64,000 nt of DNA from Sextonia rubra (Eukaryota; Streptophyta; Magnoliopsida; Laurales; Lauraceae), in the NCBI GenBank assembly GCA_037013555.1, contig JASUAD010000024.1:8438221-8502220 (forward strand), read 5' to 3'. Positions 1 through 11,133 of the stretch are shown piece after piece. The stretch's first letter is position 1; each line of letters opens with the position of its first letter. The notes beneath the pieces are model-generated. The model made no database searches, was not told the DNA's origin, and worked only from the letters and a program-made list of their open reading frames with translations. The translations under genes and the position numbers were made by a program.

Positions 1-734
1 AGTGACAATCTTGATTGCATATCTCTATTGGAGAAGATAGAGGAGGGCTCTGGCGTGGTTGATCTTCATAGAAAATCAGTTGAGGTTTTCTGGGACTTGG
101 TCGTCCTGCCGAGGAAGAAAACTGGAAAAGGTTTGGGTTATTTCTAGTCTTCCCAAATCCCAGATGACTATCGGAGAAGGCAGGAGAAGAGGACTATGCC
201 CCCACGTACACAATAAGCCTAATTATAGCAAATCAAAGGGGAGATTTGAATTTGAAAAAAAAAAGAATAAAGAAAAAACTCACCAGAACCTGTCACCACT
301 GTCGCTACTGTGGTTACCATCACCGGGGGACCCACCGCTGGATCTCGCTAGTCGCCTGCCTGTCTCACTACTACAAATGTAGTGCAAGTGGGTGCTGGGT
401 TCTATTGCAAAACCCAGTCTAGTAACGAGGGAGAAGACAAGAGAATAGTTCAGGTTGAGGTCAAGTAGGGTTAACTTGACCTGTTACAAGGAGCCAAGCC
501 AAGGGACAGGTTGTAGATCGGTTGGGTCAGGTCGACTTGATCCATTCACAAAGCCTAGCTTGCTAGCAGTTGTAGGGCTGACATCAACAGGTGTGGTCAA
601 AAGCAGTTTAACCAAAATAGATGTCTAAAAAGTTTTCTACGATATCTTAATCATCCAATGTCCGATCGGAGATCCGTTTGCAACTACGGAAAGCTTGCCA
701 ACAGAACTACACATTGGCACAAAAAGAGGATGAT
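1..734. other. No recognised gene or repeat
   Basis: The stretch has open frames of up to about 107 codons, but none matches a protein family I know and none has a gene-like context. A short GC-richer patch lies near 285-420. I see no LTR, TIR or RNA gene. Confidence 0.4.
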
Positions 735-769
735 TCAACGGTTAAGTAATTTTCTTCTTATTTGATGAT

Positions 770-1960
770 ATTTTATTAGTTTGCTAGTTATATACATGTA
801 TTTGTCTTTAAAATTTCGAGTTCTGCAAGTATTTATAGTTTTAATTTGAATGATGAATGATTCCTTATCTCTTATTGAAGAGAGATCTTGATAGAATTGC
901 AACTCATGGATCATAAATAGAACCAGAAGTTTTATATAAGTAATCAGAACTTGAAGTTCCATATGATATTTAGAACTAGAAGTTATTTATGGAATTAATA
1001 ACCTGGACTCGAAGTTCCGTATATTGTTTTAGTCTAAGAACCAGAAGCTCTTTTTAATCTGAACCAGAAGATTTGTGGGTTATTTTAATTTGAAACCAAA
1101 AGTTCCTAAATTCACAGTATGAACCCAGAGATTCATATTCCTAATCAAACTGGAAGTTTGATGTTTAGATCCAAAAATAAACCAATCAATATTAGGCTAT
1201 AAAATCAAGCCTAAAGTTTTCATAGAACCAGAAGTTCACACTTGAAGTTTTGACAGAACCAAAAGTTCTGATTCATGTCTGAAGCATTGATAGAACCAGC
1301 AATTCTGATTCTTATGTTGAGAATCTAATGTTCTAACTTCAATTGGTCAATTCTTCATCACATTCATTCTTGATTATCTTCAATTGCATGTTAAGAACCT
1401 GAAGTTCTAGCTTTTATTTCTATTTCTCTACACACTTTTAATTCTATATGTTTTATTACATTGTGTTGCATGCTTAACATAATTATTTCAATATAGTTAT
1501 GACTATATGATTATATGAAACTTTAGTTTTAATTAATTTATTGCCAGAAGCAATAGTTATACATAATAGAACCGGAAGTTCTCTATCAAATATATAATCT
1601 GGACTCGAAGTTCTTTGAATTATGGACTGGTAGTCCTAAGTTTTTTTTAATGTTTATATGAAAGTGTAGATTCGTATTCATGATCAAACCTGAAGTTTTG
1701 ATTTTTTTTAAAAGATCTAAAGTAGTATGGATTGACACGAAGGCCTTGAAATTAAACATGAAGTTTTGACAGAACTAGTTATGATTCAAACCTAAAGCTT
1801 TGATAGAATCAGTTGTTCTAAGAACCTGAAGTTCTGTTCTAAAGTTTTGACAAAACTAGAAGTTTTGATTCCTCAGTTAAGAACTGGAAGTTCTAACTTT
1901 TTAATTGGCTGATTCTTCATTATATTTTGTCATTTGAGAACTTGAAGTTCTATTTTTATA
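770..1960 (+). repeat. Irregular array of GAAGTTC-type motifs upstream of a copia gag
   Basis: About 25 degenerate copies of a 13-base motif, roughly GAAC(C/T)(A/T/G)GAAGTTC, are spread at irregular spacing of about 20 to 70 bases. Examples are near 945, 970, 1005, 1225, 1395, 1568, 1605, 1815, 1885 and 1937. Many are near-palindromes (GAAC..GAAGTTC). The array ends where gag-like coding of the copia element begins, so it may be its leader or part of its 5' region. No 5' LTR was found to settle this. Confidence 0.6.
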
Positions 1961-1974
1961 ATTTTTATTGTTAA

Positions 1975-4900
1975 ATCGATCTCTATACATTTGAACAGGC
2001 TTGGTGATACCATCAAAGAAAAATAAGATATCCTCAGAGGATATGACATAAGCCCTCATTTTCTTTGCCATTATATCCTTGATGGACAGGTATGATCATG
2101 AGACGATGGTCATACTTCCAGAAAATGTAAACATAATAGTTCCTCTAATAGAGATAAAAATAACCACCCCAGGACGGTGATTAACAAGGTATTTTCTAAA
2201 TTGGAAGATCCACCAAGCATGGTTTAGAAGACCTATAACTACTATTGTGAATTTGAATACTGAGTTCAATTTTTAGATATTTCATTAGATGGTAGGACTT
2301 ATTCTTTTATCCCTTATATCTTGTGTTTACGCATTATATTTGTTTTGAATAGTGAATTGTTTAGCTATTCTCAAATTTTTTTGTAATGTGACTGAATAGT
2401 TATGTGAGTTTATTATTTCTTACGGTATGGATCATGGAATGCATAAAACTATGGATCATGGAATGCATAAAACTAAGGATAATATTTGTCCAGTAGACGT
2501 GCCACAAAACACACTATATTGAAAACCAAAAGTTTTCTCAGAGTTAGTATTTAATTCGCATAAGCTGTCAATTATAGCTGAATCTATATAAATACTTGAA
2601 TGCTTCGGAAGAGTTCACAGAATATTACCAAATGGTACCTACATATGCATTTAGGATGCATTATGTTTTTTAGAGGTTCCCGAAGAAATTTGCTTAGATT
2701 TAAATACATCAGGATGACTGGGTACCACATATAGATACTATAAGTGAAGGTAACACAAAATATTTGTACATGATTACTAGTATTGACAACTCGAAACTAA
2801 TACTAGCAAAGCTAAGTGCATTCTAATGAGACCTCAAAGCTATATTACAAGACAATCTCCAAAAATCGAATTACTTCGCTTAGAAGCAAAACGACAAAGT
2901 CAAGCTAGAAGTTTAAACTAAGCTTGAAGCTTAGTGACGCTTAAGGCTTTAATGCTTTCGCATGATAGGTTAGGTCACCCTAGTGCTATTCTGTAAGGCA
3001 AATTATTGATAACTTTTTTGGGCGCTCCTTAGAGTACCATCTATTAACCATTCTTTCTACAAAAGATAATAGGTGACATTTATGAACCCATAAAATCCCC
3101 TTAGTAGACCATTTTTAGGTATTTTATGGTTTCTGATTAATGCCTCCACCTGTTGGTTAAATATTTGCCTGCTTATTTAGCTCTTACCAGTATATTAGCA
3201 CAAATTATTCAACTTAGGGTATACTTCACTGAGCATCCTATTAAGTTTATAAGGCTTGATATCGTAGGTTTGTGACATGCATGAACCCACGACGTAGATT
3301 GAGAATCTATTTTTCACTCCCAATTATTAGATATCTAAAACTAATGACAGGAGATGTATTCATTACTCATTTTGCTAATTGTCATCTTGATGAGACAATC
3401 TTCCCACCGTTAGGGGGAGATTAGAGAGCTCCTGAAGAACGCCTTGTTCCTGTAGAACAACCTGTTCTTGAAGAACGATGAATATTAACATGGAATACTC
3501 GTACTCTATCTTATCTAGATCTATGTGCTTCACAATGTGAGATTGAAGTATGAAGAATTGTGCACTAATTATAAATGAATTCCCTGATGCTTTTAATAAT
3601 GTAGCAAAAGTGACTAGGTTACATGTACTAGCTGTGAACACACCTACATGAATTAATGTTCTGATAGGACAAGTACGAATTAATATTCCTATAGGACAAA
3701 AATCCAAATATGGCAACAAATAAATTTGTTACACGTCAGAGGTGTGGTAGACTTATAGGTTCCAAGGACTCAGCTCTCTGGAAGAGGAGAAATATGCAAT
3801 CATATCCCAATCATCCTCCATAAGAGGTATACTCCCAAAGAGGTTACGACAAAATCCACTCTCTATAAAATTCCCAAAGAATTTAATGTCCTGGAAGGGA
3901 CACAAGTCCCGAAAGAGACTTTGGAAGCCCCCGAAAAGACAAAGGCACCCAATAATGAAGAGCTCTATATACTTTATAATTATTCAAGAGAGAGATGGGA
4001 TAGGAAGGAAATTATCATCGATGATGTATTTGCAAATACGATAACTATACAAATATCAAGGAAAAATGAGGATGATGATTGAGACACAAAACCGCATAGT
4101 ATGAATGAATTTTGACAAATAAAAGATTGACCAAAATGAAAAAGTACCATCAGAGAAGAGTTAGAGTTTCTCAATAGACATGGTGTATCTAGACCTATAA
4201 TATAAACTCCATAAGTTGTTAACCTTGTAGGTTACAAATGTGTGTTTATAAGGAAAATGAATAAAATTACTATATACAAGGCAAGACTTGTGTTACAAAG
4301 GTTTTCTGCAGTAACCTGGGATTAAAGACATACAGAGACATATGTATGAAAACCCGAGAAGAATTTGTTTTGCCTGAAGTAAAGTTAAAGAGTACGTACT
4401 CAACACAATTAAGACTTTCATTGTACGATTTGATGCATTCAGAAAAATATGATACAATCATCTTAGTGAATATTTACCTAATGAAGGGTATGAAAACAAT
4501 CTCATATATCCATGTATCTTTGTAAAATCCTTAAAAGGATTCTCATAGTAGTAGAAGTTTATGTAAATGACATAAATCTTATTGGAACTTCAAAAGAGCT
4601 CTAGAAAATTGTTGATTATTTATAGAAGAATTTTGTCTCGACCTGCAAATTAAGAGAAGTTCTAATGGGATATTTCATTCTTCGTAAAAATGCTTGCTAT
4701 ATATAGTTTTGCACTAATTCGAAGGCACTGGATTGGAATCAAACAAATCCTATGAAGTTTTTGTCTATTTTATTCTTATGGTTATAAAAATTCAAACTTT
4801 GTAGGATATGCAAATTCAGGATATTTCTTTGATCCTCATAAGGGTTGATCACAAGCATGTTATGTATTTCTTAGTGGCAATGCCGCCATTTCTTGGTATT

Positions 4901-5300
4901 CTATTAAATTGACTTTGGTAGCTACTTCTTCTAACCATACTTTGATTTTAGCCTTCTATGAAGCCAGTAGGGAATGTGTGTGGCTAAAATATTTAATTTA
5001 GCATGTTCATAACTCTTGCCAATTGCTTCTTAGTACAGGTGCCTTGAGCATTATCTGCGAAAATAATGTGGCATGCATTTAATAGATTAAAGAATAATAA
5101 ATTAAAGGTGACCAGACGAAGCACATTTTGTTCTTCTTCACTCATGAACTTTAGAAGAACAACAAGATTGAAGTCAAGGAAGTTTGTTCAAGCAACAACT
5201 TGGCTAATCAATTTACCAAGTCTTTGCCAAAATCAGTATTCTAGAAACTTGTATATGAGATTGACATGCGTAACTATGTAAAATGTTGCTATTATCAAGG
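1975..5300 (+). pseudogene. Degenerate Ty1/copia gag-pol
   Basis: This is a decayed copia polyprotein with many stops and frameshifts. Recognisable pieces occur in the normal order. A gag piece near 2,000-2,130 reads LGDTIKEK, then DRYDHET. The protease region starts at about 2,486 (CLVDSATTHTILK). A GAG-pre-integrase piece lies near 2,960 (RLGHP). The integrase-to-RT linker spans 3,330-3,780 (TGDVFITHFANCHLDETIFP, then AVNTP and a GRLIGSKDSA tail). Reverse transcriptase spans about 4,200-4,700, and RNase H 4,780-5,250 (GYVFLSGNAAISWYS, ASRECVWLKYL, FTKSLPKS). The RT catalytic YVDD reads YVND near 4,558-4,572, so the enzyme would be dead even without the stops. The family is the plant copia type in which the protease begins with a DSATTHTI motif. 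It is followed by a 3' untranslated part, a PPT and a short LTR. No PBS or 5' LTR was found. Confidence 0.85.
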
Positions 5301-5337
5301 GGAGGCATCCTAAAGTATGCTACCCAGAACATCTGTG

Positions 5338-5545
5338 CACTGTACTCTTTTTCTTTTTCTTGGTCTTATCCCACTGGGTTTTCGTAGTTAAGGTTTTAAT
5401 GAGGCAACATTATGTACATCCAACACTAATTCAAAAATCGTGTAGAACGTTGTACTCTTTTTCATTTGCTTTGGTTTTTATCCCATTGGGTTTTTCCTTT
5501 CTAAGGTTCTAATGAAGCAACTATCATTGAATGATGGTCATCCAA
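5338..5545 (+). repeat. Twofold repeat in the copia 3' untranslated region
   Basis: Two diverged copies of a roughly 100-base unit (TGTACTCTTTTTC, a CCCA(C/T)TGGGTTTT core, then AAGGTT(C/T)TAATGA(G/A)GCAAC) lie at about 5,338-5,430 and 5,448-5,530. This arrangement is usual before the polypurine tract of TNT1-like plant copia elements. Confidence 0.6.
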
Positions 5546-5552
5546 GGGAGAG

Positions 5553-5767
5553 TATTATAAGATAAATTATCATAGGTGGATGCCCACATTGGGACCTACA
5601 TGAGATGAGTTAAATTTAGAATATATTGTAATTAGGGTTTCTCAATGAGGAGGTTACCTTGTCTATAAATAAACCTCCTCCCTTTGTATGTACACACATC
5701 TATCAATAAGAAGATCTCTCTCTTTCTCTCTATTCCTCTTTGTTCTTGTGTTTGATATTTCACAACA
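5553..5767 (+). repeat. Copia 3' LTR, about 215 bp
   Basis: A purine run CCAAGGGAGAG (5,542-5,552) is the likely PPT. The LTR starts directly after it as TATTATAAG, an expected TG decayed to TA, and ends near ACAACA. A TATA box (TATAAATA, near 5,673) is followed by CT-rich sequence, as in a transcription start. The 3' edge is approximate, and no 5' LTR is available to confirm it. Confidence 0.6.
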
Positions 5768-7216
5768 ATTTTGCCATTTTCTTGTCTTTATAGTAGGATG
5801 TAATATGGGCTTTTTAAACCCCTAGTCCATTATTTGCATGCCTTCAACTGGGACACATTATTTTATCATGCAATTGAGGCCAATGGAGAGTTTGGTCATG
5901 GAAAAGAATAAGGAGTTTTTATTCGAAAAGAAATGAAAAAATAAATTATGTATTTAAACCAATAATTTAAACTTCCTTATTGTTAGAAGGACTCATTCTT
6001 CCAAAATAGTGTCATTTATGGAGTAATCCCCTTGATTGAAACTTGCACACCAATGAGTTAATATCTCCAATGTTTAATTATTTATTTTTATAGCCCAGCT
6101 TAAGTGGGGCTGGGACCCAAGGATAGCCAAACATACTTGGGAGAAAGTCCACCTAAGTGGGAAGGTTGCTCGTGGGGGGCTGTCAAGGTTTGAACCTTTG
6201 ACCTCCTTAATGAGAACAAAACTCCTTACCTGTAGGTTAAGGAGAAGTTCTCCAATATCTCCAACGTTGGTTCAACCCTTAGAGCAAGACTCACTTGAGC
6301 CTATCACGCTAAAAAAAAATGACAGAACTCTAGCAGGGGAGAATTATATTGCTTTCTCAACCTTGTTTGCTTCCAAATAAATGGAGGACCCAAGCTTCAA
6401 TATCCATCTCTGGATTTCTAAATTGCAATTCAAACAGCCTGATTTTGTTGAAGTTGTAGAGTCCCATATTCTTTCAAATCACTTATTTAGACTGCTGAAC
6501 TCCAATCCAGAAGTTGTCTTAGGGAGTTTTGTCTGGCAGAGTTTGATTGTTTGAAGGCAGCAGTTTGTTAAGATATCATCGAGAGATTTTAGTCTTTTTC
6601 CATTAACTACTGATTTGCTACAGATTTTAGGTTGTTTTCTACCTAAAATTAGTGTAAAGAAATCTTTCCAGATTTAGGGCACCTTGTGAAGAATTCTTTG
6701 TTACTATATTTATCCAATTCAGGTATTATAGCATAGAATTGCTTTATAAACTTTGCATTAAACATGCCACTTGCATAGTATAACAATTGTGAAATGCACT
6801 TAGAAGTACAAACTCTTCTTTTCAACCCAGAGATAAGCAATAAGCAGACCTTTTTCGATGTCTATATACACCGTGTCTGAAGTGAAGTTTTTTTACATGC
6901 TTATTTGCATCACTTTGTTTAATTAACTATTTATTTTTTAGAAAGAACAAAATGAAATTTTATCAATCCATTGGAGAGGAGTGAATTAAAAAATGCAGTC
7001 CTTTGAGACAATAGACAGTAAAAAAAAAATAAAACAAAATTAAAAAATAAAAATGCAATGATCAATGGCTTATCATGATTCACCCCAGTTAAGGTTACCA
7101 AATCAGATTCTTCATTTCATATTTGAGCTAGTCAAGGGCCTATAGTTCATTCATCTGCCTATAATTCATTCATCTGTATCAGCTGAGTTAGATAAGTTTG
7201 TCCGAAATATTTCTTT
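5768..7216. other. AT-rich intergenic DNA without a recognised element
   Basis: Nothing here could be assigned. A GC-richer patch at about 6,090-6,240 contains GGTTTGAACC, which resembles a pol III B box. No A box or tail was found, so I do not call a SINE. Confidence 0.4.
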
Positions 7217-7365
7217 GAGGATTTTATTGGAAACACCATCATAGGTCACCCCTTAACAAGAATAATAATAATAATAATATTACCTGTGGGTGCACCGGAG
7301 TGGTCATACCACTCTGGTGTATTTTTTATACTCTGTGGTCGACCATCGGATCCGATGCTCCCATG
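7217..7365 (+). repeat. Left TIR of the Mutator-like element
   Basis: It starts GAGGATTTTATTGGAAAC and includes an (ATA)n run at about 7,263-7,278. It pairs with 9,012-9,165 in inverted orientation. Confidence 0.8.
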
Positions 7366-7559
7366 TTCAACTTCACCTTTTCCTTTTTTCGCAACTTCTC
7401 ACATCATCATCTTCTTCTTCTTGCTCTATCTTCTTCTTCATTGTCAAACACTACCCATGCTCTTCTTTTATTTTCCTCCTTTGATTAACCCATGCTCTTC
7501 TTTTATTTTCCTCCTTTGATTTCCTTTTTCTTTTTCTCCTTCTTTTTTCTTTGCACTGA

Positions 7560-8290
7560 AATAGGTTGGAAAAGCCGGTTTGCACTCAATTTTGTAAAGA
7601 TTTATGTAATTGGCTAATTCATGGGTTGGACAAAACTTTGGATTCCTTGAGTTATATTTTATGTTTCTTATAGAATAGACTAAGGTTCGCATCACCAGAA
7701 GAGCTGAAGTGAATACAGGGTTACCCGATCGATCGAGCAACTATCCGATCAATAGATTTGGAGGCAAAGGCGATACTCAAATGATCGAATGGCATATAGA
7801 CCCCACTGACCTTATGAGAGATTATTTTCTATTTGTGCCAGGATTAGTAAGTTGAGTTATACAAGGACTATCCTTATGAGGTACTAATTGTGGGTTATTT
7901 AAAGGGTTCCTCTCTTAATCCTAAGATACAGATCTCATTATTCTAAGTGGAGATTACACTTTGGAAATCACCCTTTTTCTCTAGAATTTCCATTGGAGAG
8001 ACTTTGTTGAAGCTTTGACTTCTAGAGTTTGTTAATTCTACTTTTTCATAAAAGATTGTTCATCTTGTGGATTCAAAGTGATTGGATCAAGCACAGAGAG
8101 CAGAGCATGGTGAGAGACTATTGTGCCAAGAATTTGTGCAAGAAGAATTACAGTCTTTAAGTTGAGGGAATGACTGGAAAGAGTTATGAGTATATCTTGT
8201 AAGTGTTCCAAATTAGTACTTGATTTTGTTAGTCCAAAAGGGCTCGTGGTTTTTTCCACTGCACATTATTTGACTTACAATTTAGAAATC
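7560..8290 (-). repeat. Reversed copy of the 814 bp LTR-like unit inside the Mutator-like element
   Basis: Read on the minus strand, the segment matches the units at 11,134-12,785 in order. Shared landmarks are the CCTCAACTTAAAGACTGTAAT-like stretch, the AGAGAGGAACCCTTTAAATA block (plus strand about 7,900-7,920) and the GTCCAACCCATGAATTAGCCA-like block (about 7,610-7,640). Identity is modest and the edges are approximate. The simplest reading is that the element acquired, or was invaded by, this repeat. Confidence 0.6.
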
Positions 8291-9011
8291 TAGGACCCCT
8301 AAAACTTTCAAACTCTCATCTATTTCTTCTCGTTGGCTAAACAACTCCATCATGGACTTTGCATGACCTGACCTCAAACCTAGCTAGAATCCTCTTGGTT
8401 GCACAAGTTAAGCCCATTCCTATCTTTTCTTTCTTATTTCCTTCCTCCTAATTTTATCTTTCTCTTTCACCATTGCTTCCCAAACAAGAGCCCCATAGCA
8501 TCAACGTCTCCTTCTTTTTGTGTCAACCTAAGTCAGACCTTCTTTGCTTATTTTTTTCTCCTTTCTCTGCAAATCTCCTTTTTTGTTCTCTTACCTTTTT
8601 TCACTTTCGGTTCTACCTTCTTTGCTTATGGCCAAGTCCAGCATATCACACAAACCTGCGGATTGATCTTCTCCTTACTTTCCTTCTTCTTGGTTTTTCC
8701 TTCTTTTCTCTATCATGGCCAAATGACCTTCGCCCATCTTCAACTTCTTTTTTGCATCTCCTCCTTCTTGCCAGCACCAATCACCATTTTCCACCATCTC
8801 ACGTTGACCCCATCTTTAACCTACATTTATTTTCACAAAACCTTGATCCAAACTCCTTTCTCATCATTTCCATATAACTGTTATTGCATTCTATTTTTTT
8901 TTTTCACAGCCCCAACTAGATTTTAGTCATATTCACAGTTGAAATAGAGGTTGAAGAAGAAGGAAGAAGATGAAGAAAGAGGGTTTCATCATGGTATATA
9001 AGAATAGGACA

Positions 9012-9165
9012 AGGTAAAAGCATAAGCATCGGATCCGATACTCCCCCACAACGTAAGAAACACAAAAAAACGAGTGGTCACATATGACCACTCCAATGCA
9101 CCCACAGCTAATATTATTATTTTTTGTTAAGGGTGCCCTACGATGATTTTTCCGATAAAATCCTC
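9012..9165 (-). repeat. Right TIR of the Mutator-like element
   Basis: This is the inverted partner of 7,217-7,365. It ends ATAAAATCCTC on the plus strand, directly before the TTTTTCTTT target copy. Confidence 0.8.
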
Positions 9166-9259
9166 TTTTTCTTTTATGCAATAATAGTTATAGCCTATAG
9201 ATAACCTAAATAACAATATAACAAAGTCCCGTGTACCTGGAACAGGGGATACATTTAAG

Positions 9260-10592
9260 TAAGGTTGGCTTGAGACAATTTGAGGCCTGAAGCAAGAATC
9301 TTAAATGAGGCATTTTCTATTTTTTAATAATATTATAAATATTTTATTTAAAATCTATTTTTCTATCTTTTTGTCAAATCTATTTAAAACTATCAAATTA
9401 TAGTACAACAATTTTCTTCACAAATAGTTCTAATTTTTTTATATTTAGAAAACATCAGCATATCATTGAATTAACAAAATTTTAAAAAAAATAACAATCT
9501 TTTCAAAAGATCATGAACATATGTGACATTGATCTTGAGGTGGATGGTGTGTCTCACGGTCCCACCTCATGAATAAAAATAGGTCCCAAATACCCAAAAA
9601 AAATATAATAGTTATATGTGTTTATTCTTGGCACCCCAAATTCAAGTCCTCTATATAAGCCCATATAAAACAACAAACCTAAATTGATAAGTCAGTATAC
9701 AACATTTTTTTTAACAACAATGATGATTATATTAGTACATAAATATATAATATAAATCTTGTAAATATTTGGGCCTCAATTAAGCTTATATAGGAGCATG
9801 TAACCACTGACTAGTTTCACTATCCATGGAACCTTTCAAAAGTGATAGAGTGGGCAAAGAGGATTCTTGAGATATGGCTACAATATAAACATAATGGTGG
9901 GCACATTAGAGAGGAACATATGAGATGTACGAAGGGAGAAGGAGACACAGAAAACAAATAATTACCAAGATTTTAACTAAATTAGAAATCTAAAACATGC
10001 CCATAATACAACACAAAAAATATCATTCCATTGAACAAATCAAATCAAATAAGACATAAAACTCACATTTCTCAGAGGAAAGTATTGAAACCCCCCAAAA
10101 GAGGAGGTTTTAGATAGAAATGAGGAAGCAACTACCTCAAAAGACATGATTTTTCCCTTCTCCTCTTTTTGTTCTTCTTGTTGGTTTTTGCTAGGGTTTT
10201 TCTTGGATGTAAAAAACAAAAGAGAAAGAGAGAGAGAGAAAGAAAGAGAAAGAGAAGGTGCAAAAGGAAGTTCTTGTTTTTTCTTTTAATTGCTTCAATA
10301 GTGGAAATGATAATGCAGTTTTGGAATGTGATGAGGTTTTTTTTTTCTTTTTTGTTCTTTTTGAATTGCCTCAACGGTGGAAATGATTAATGCAGTTTTG
10401 AATGTGAAAAGATTACGGGGCCTTGTTTTTAGATAAATTAGGAGGACTTGTTTTTGGTGAGAAATAAAAGGAAGCAAGTTGTTGTTTTTGAAATTTGAAA
10501 AGATACACTTCCTTTAATTATAATCATGGGGCCTTTTTTTTAGGAGGGCCCAAAACAAGGGCTTTCCTTGCTTTACCATAAAGTTGGCCCTA
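9260..10592. mobile_element. Non-autonomous hAT element
   Basis: The left end TAAGGTTGGCTTGAGAC, followed by a GGCCTGAAGCAAG block, is a decayed version of the plant hAT terminus that normally begins CAGGGCCGGC. The right end, reversed, begins TAGGGCCAACTTTA. The flanking 8 bases are CATTTAAG (9,252-9,259) and CACTTAAG (10,593-10,600), an 8 bp target duplication with one C/T change, as expected for hAT. The 1.33 kb interior has no transposase. It has AT-rich DNA, a GA-rich stretch (10,208-10,260) and an internal duplication (about 10,275-10,330 and 10,360-10,415) built around GTGGAAATGAT(T)AATGCAG. Confidence 0.75.
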
Positions 10593-11133
10593 CACTTAAG
10601 TTCTAAGTAATGGACGAAGTAAGATGACTAAATAGAGCATACATGACATCATTGATGCATATAACAGAGGAGGTTGTTCTTTTGTAGGTAATTTTCAAGA
10701 AAACCTATCTATAAATTTGTAAGGCCCTAGGCCTTAATTACGTGGTTACTCTAACTAATTAAGGTTAGGGCTACAGAATCGAGTTGGATACTCATAGTCA
10801 AAATTGATTATAAAACTCCAATTCATGCCAATTCTTAAAATAATCCTACATTACTATCCATATGAAATCCCACCCGGCCCATGTGCGACAATTCTCCACT
10901 GAACTCCTCCCCCAAAATGCATCCTTTTCAATAGAAATCATGATTTCAAATTGCAATTCGGGTGCATCCAAACATGACCTATGAGTGTTTTTTAGAACCC
11001 CCAAAGATGAAGGGCTCAATGTCCTACTATGATTTTTAGGGTGTAGTCCAATTAACAATGGTGAAAATATAAAAGAACTATAAATCAATCAACCACAAGA
11101 AGAGAGACACACAATTTTTATTTGGAAACCCAA
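10593..11133. other. No recognised feature
   Basis: AT-rich sequence follows the hAT element. I see no gene or repeat boundary before the 814 bp tandem units begin. Confidence 0.35.

Larger units (their letters stand above)
7217..9165. mobile_element. Mutator-like non-autonomous element with long TIRs
   Basis: The 7,217-7,365 end and the reverse complement of 9,012-9,165 align over about 150 bases, including GAGGATTTTAT(T/C)GGAAA at the tip, an ATA repeat, TGTGGGTGCA, GGAGTGGTCATA and a shared ATCGGATCCGAT near the inner edge. The 9 bases outside each end are TATTTCTTT (7,208-7,216) and TTTTTCTTT (9,166-9,174), a target duplication with one mismatch. Long TIRs and 9 bp duplications are the Mutator superfamily signature. 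The interior encodes no transposase. It holds a reversed LTR-like fragment (about 7,560-8,290) and a CT-rich stretch (8,395-8,930) whose long open frames are compositional. Confidence 0.8.

Noticed and set aside
770..1960. Heat-shock element array
   Set aside because: The motif GAAGTTC has one base between GAA and TTC, while heat-shock elements need two, so the array does not fit.
6090..6240. Possible SINE
   Set aside because: Only a B-box-like GGTTTGAACC was seen. There is no convincing A box, tail or target duplication.
8399..8926. 175-codon and overlapping 134-codon frames
   Set aside because: They are Phe/Ser/Leu-rich translations of a CT-rich tract in the Mutator-like element, with no family resemblance.
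10132..10390. Lys/Arg-rich and Leu/Phe-rich overlapping frames
   Set aside because: They are produced by GA/CT-rich low-complexity DNA inside the hAT element.
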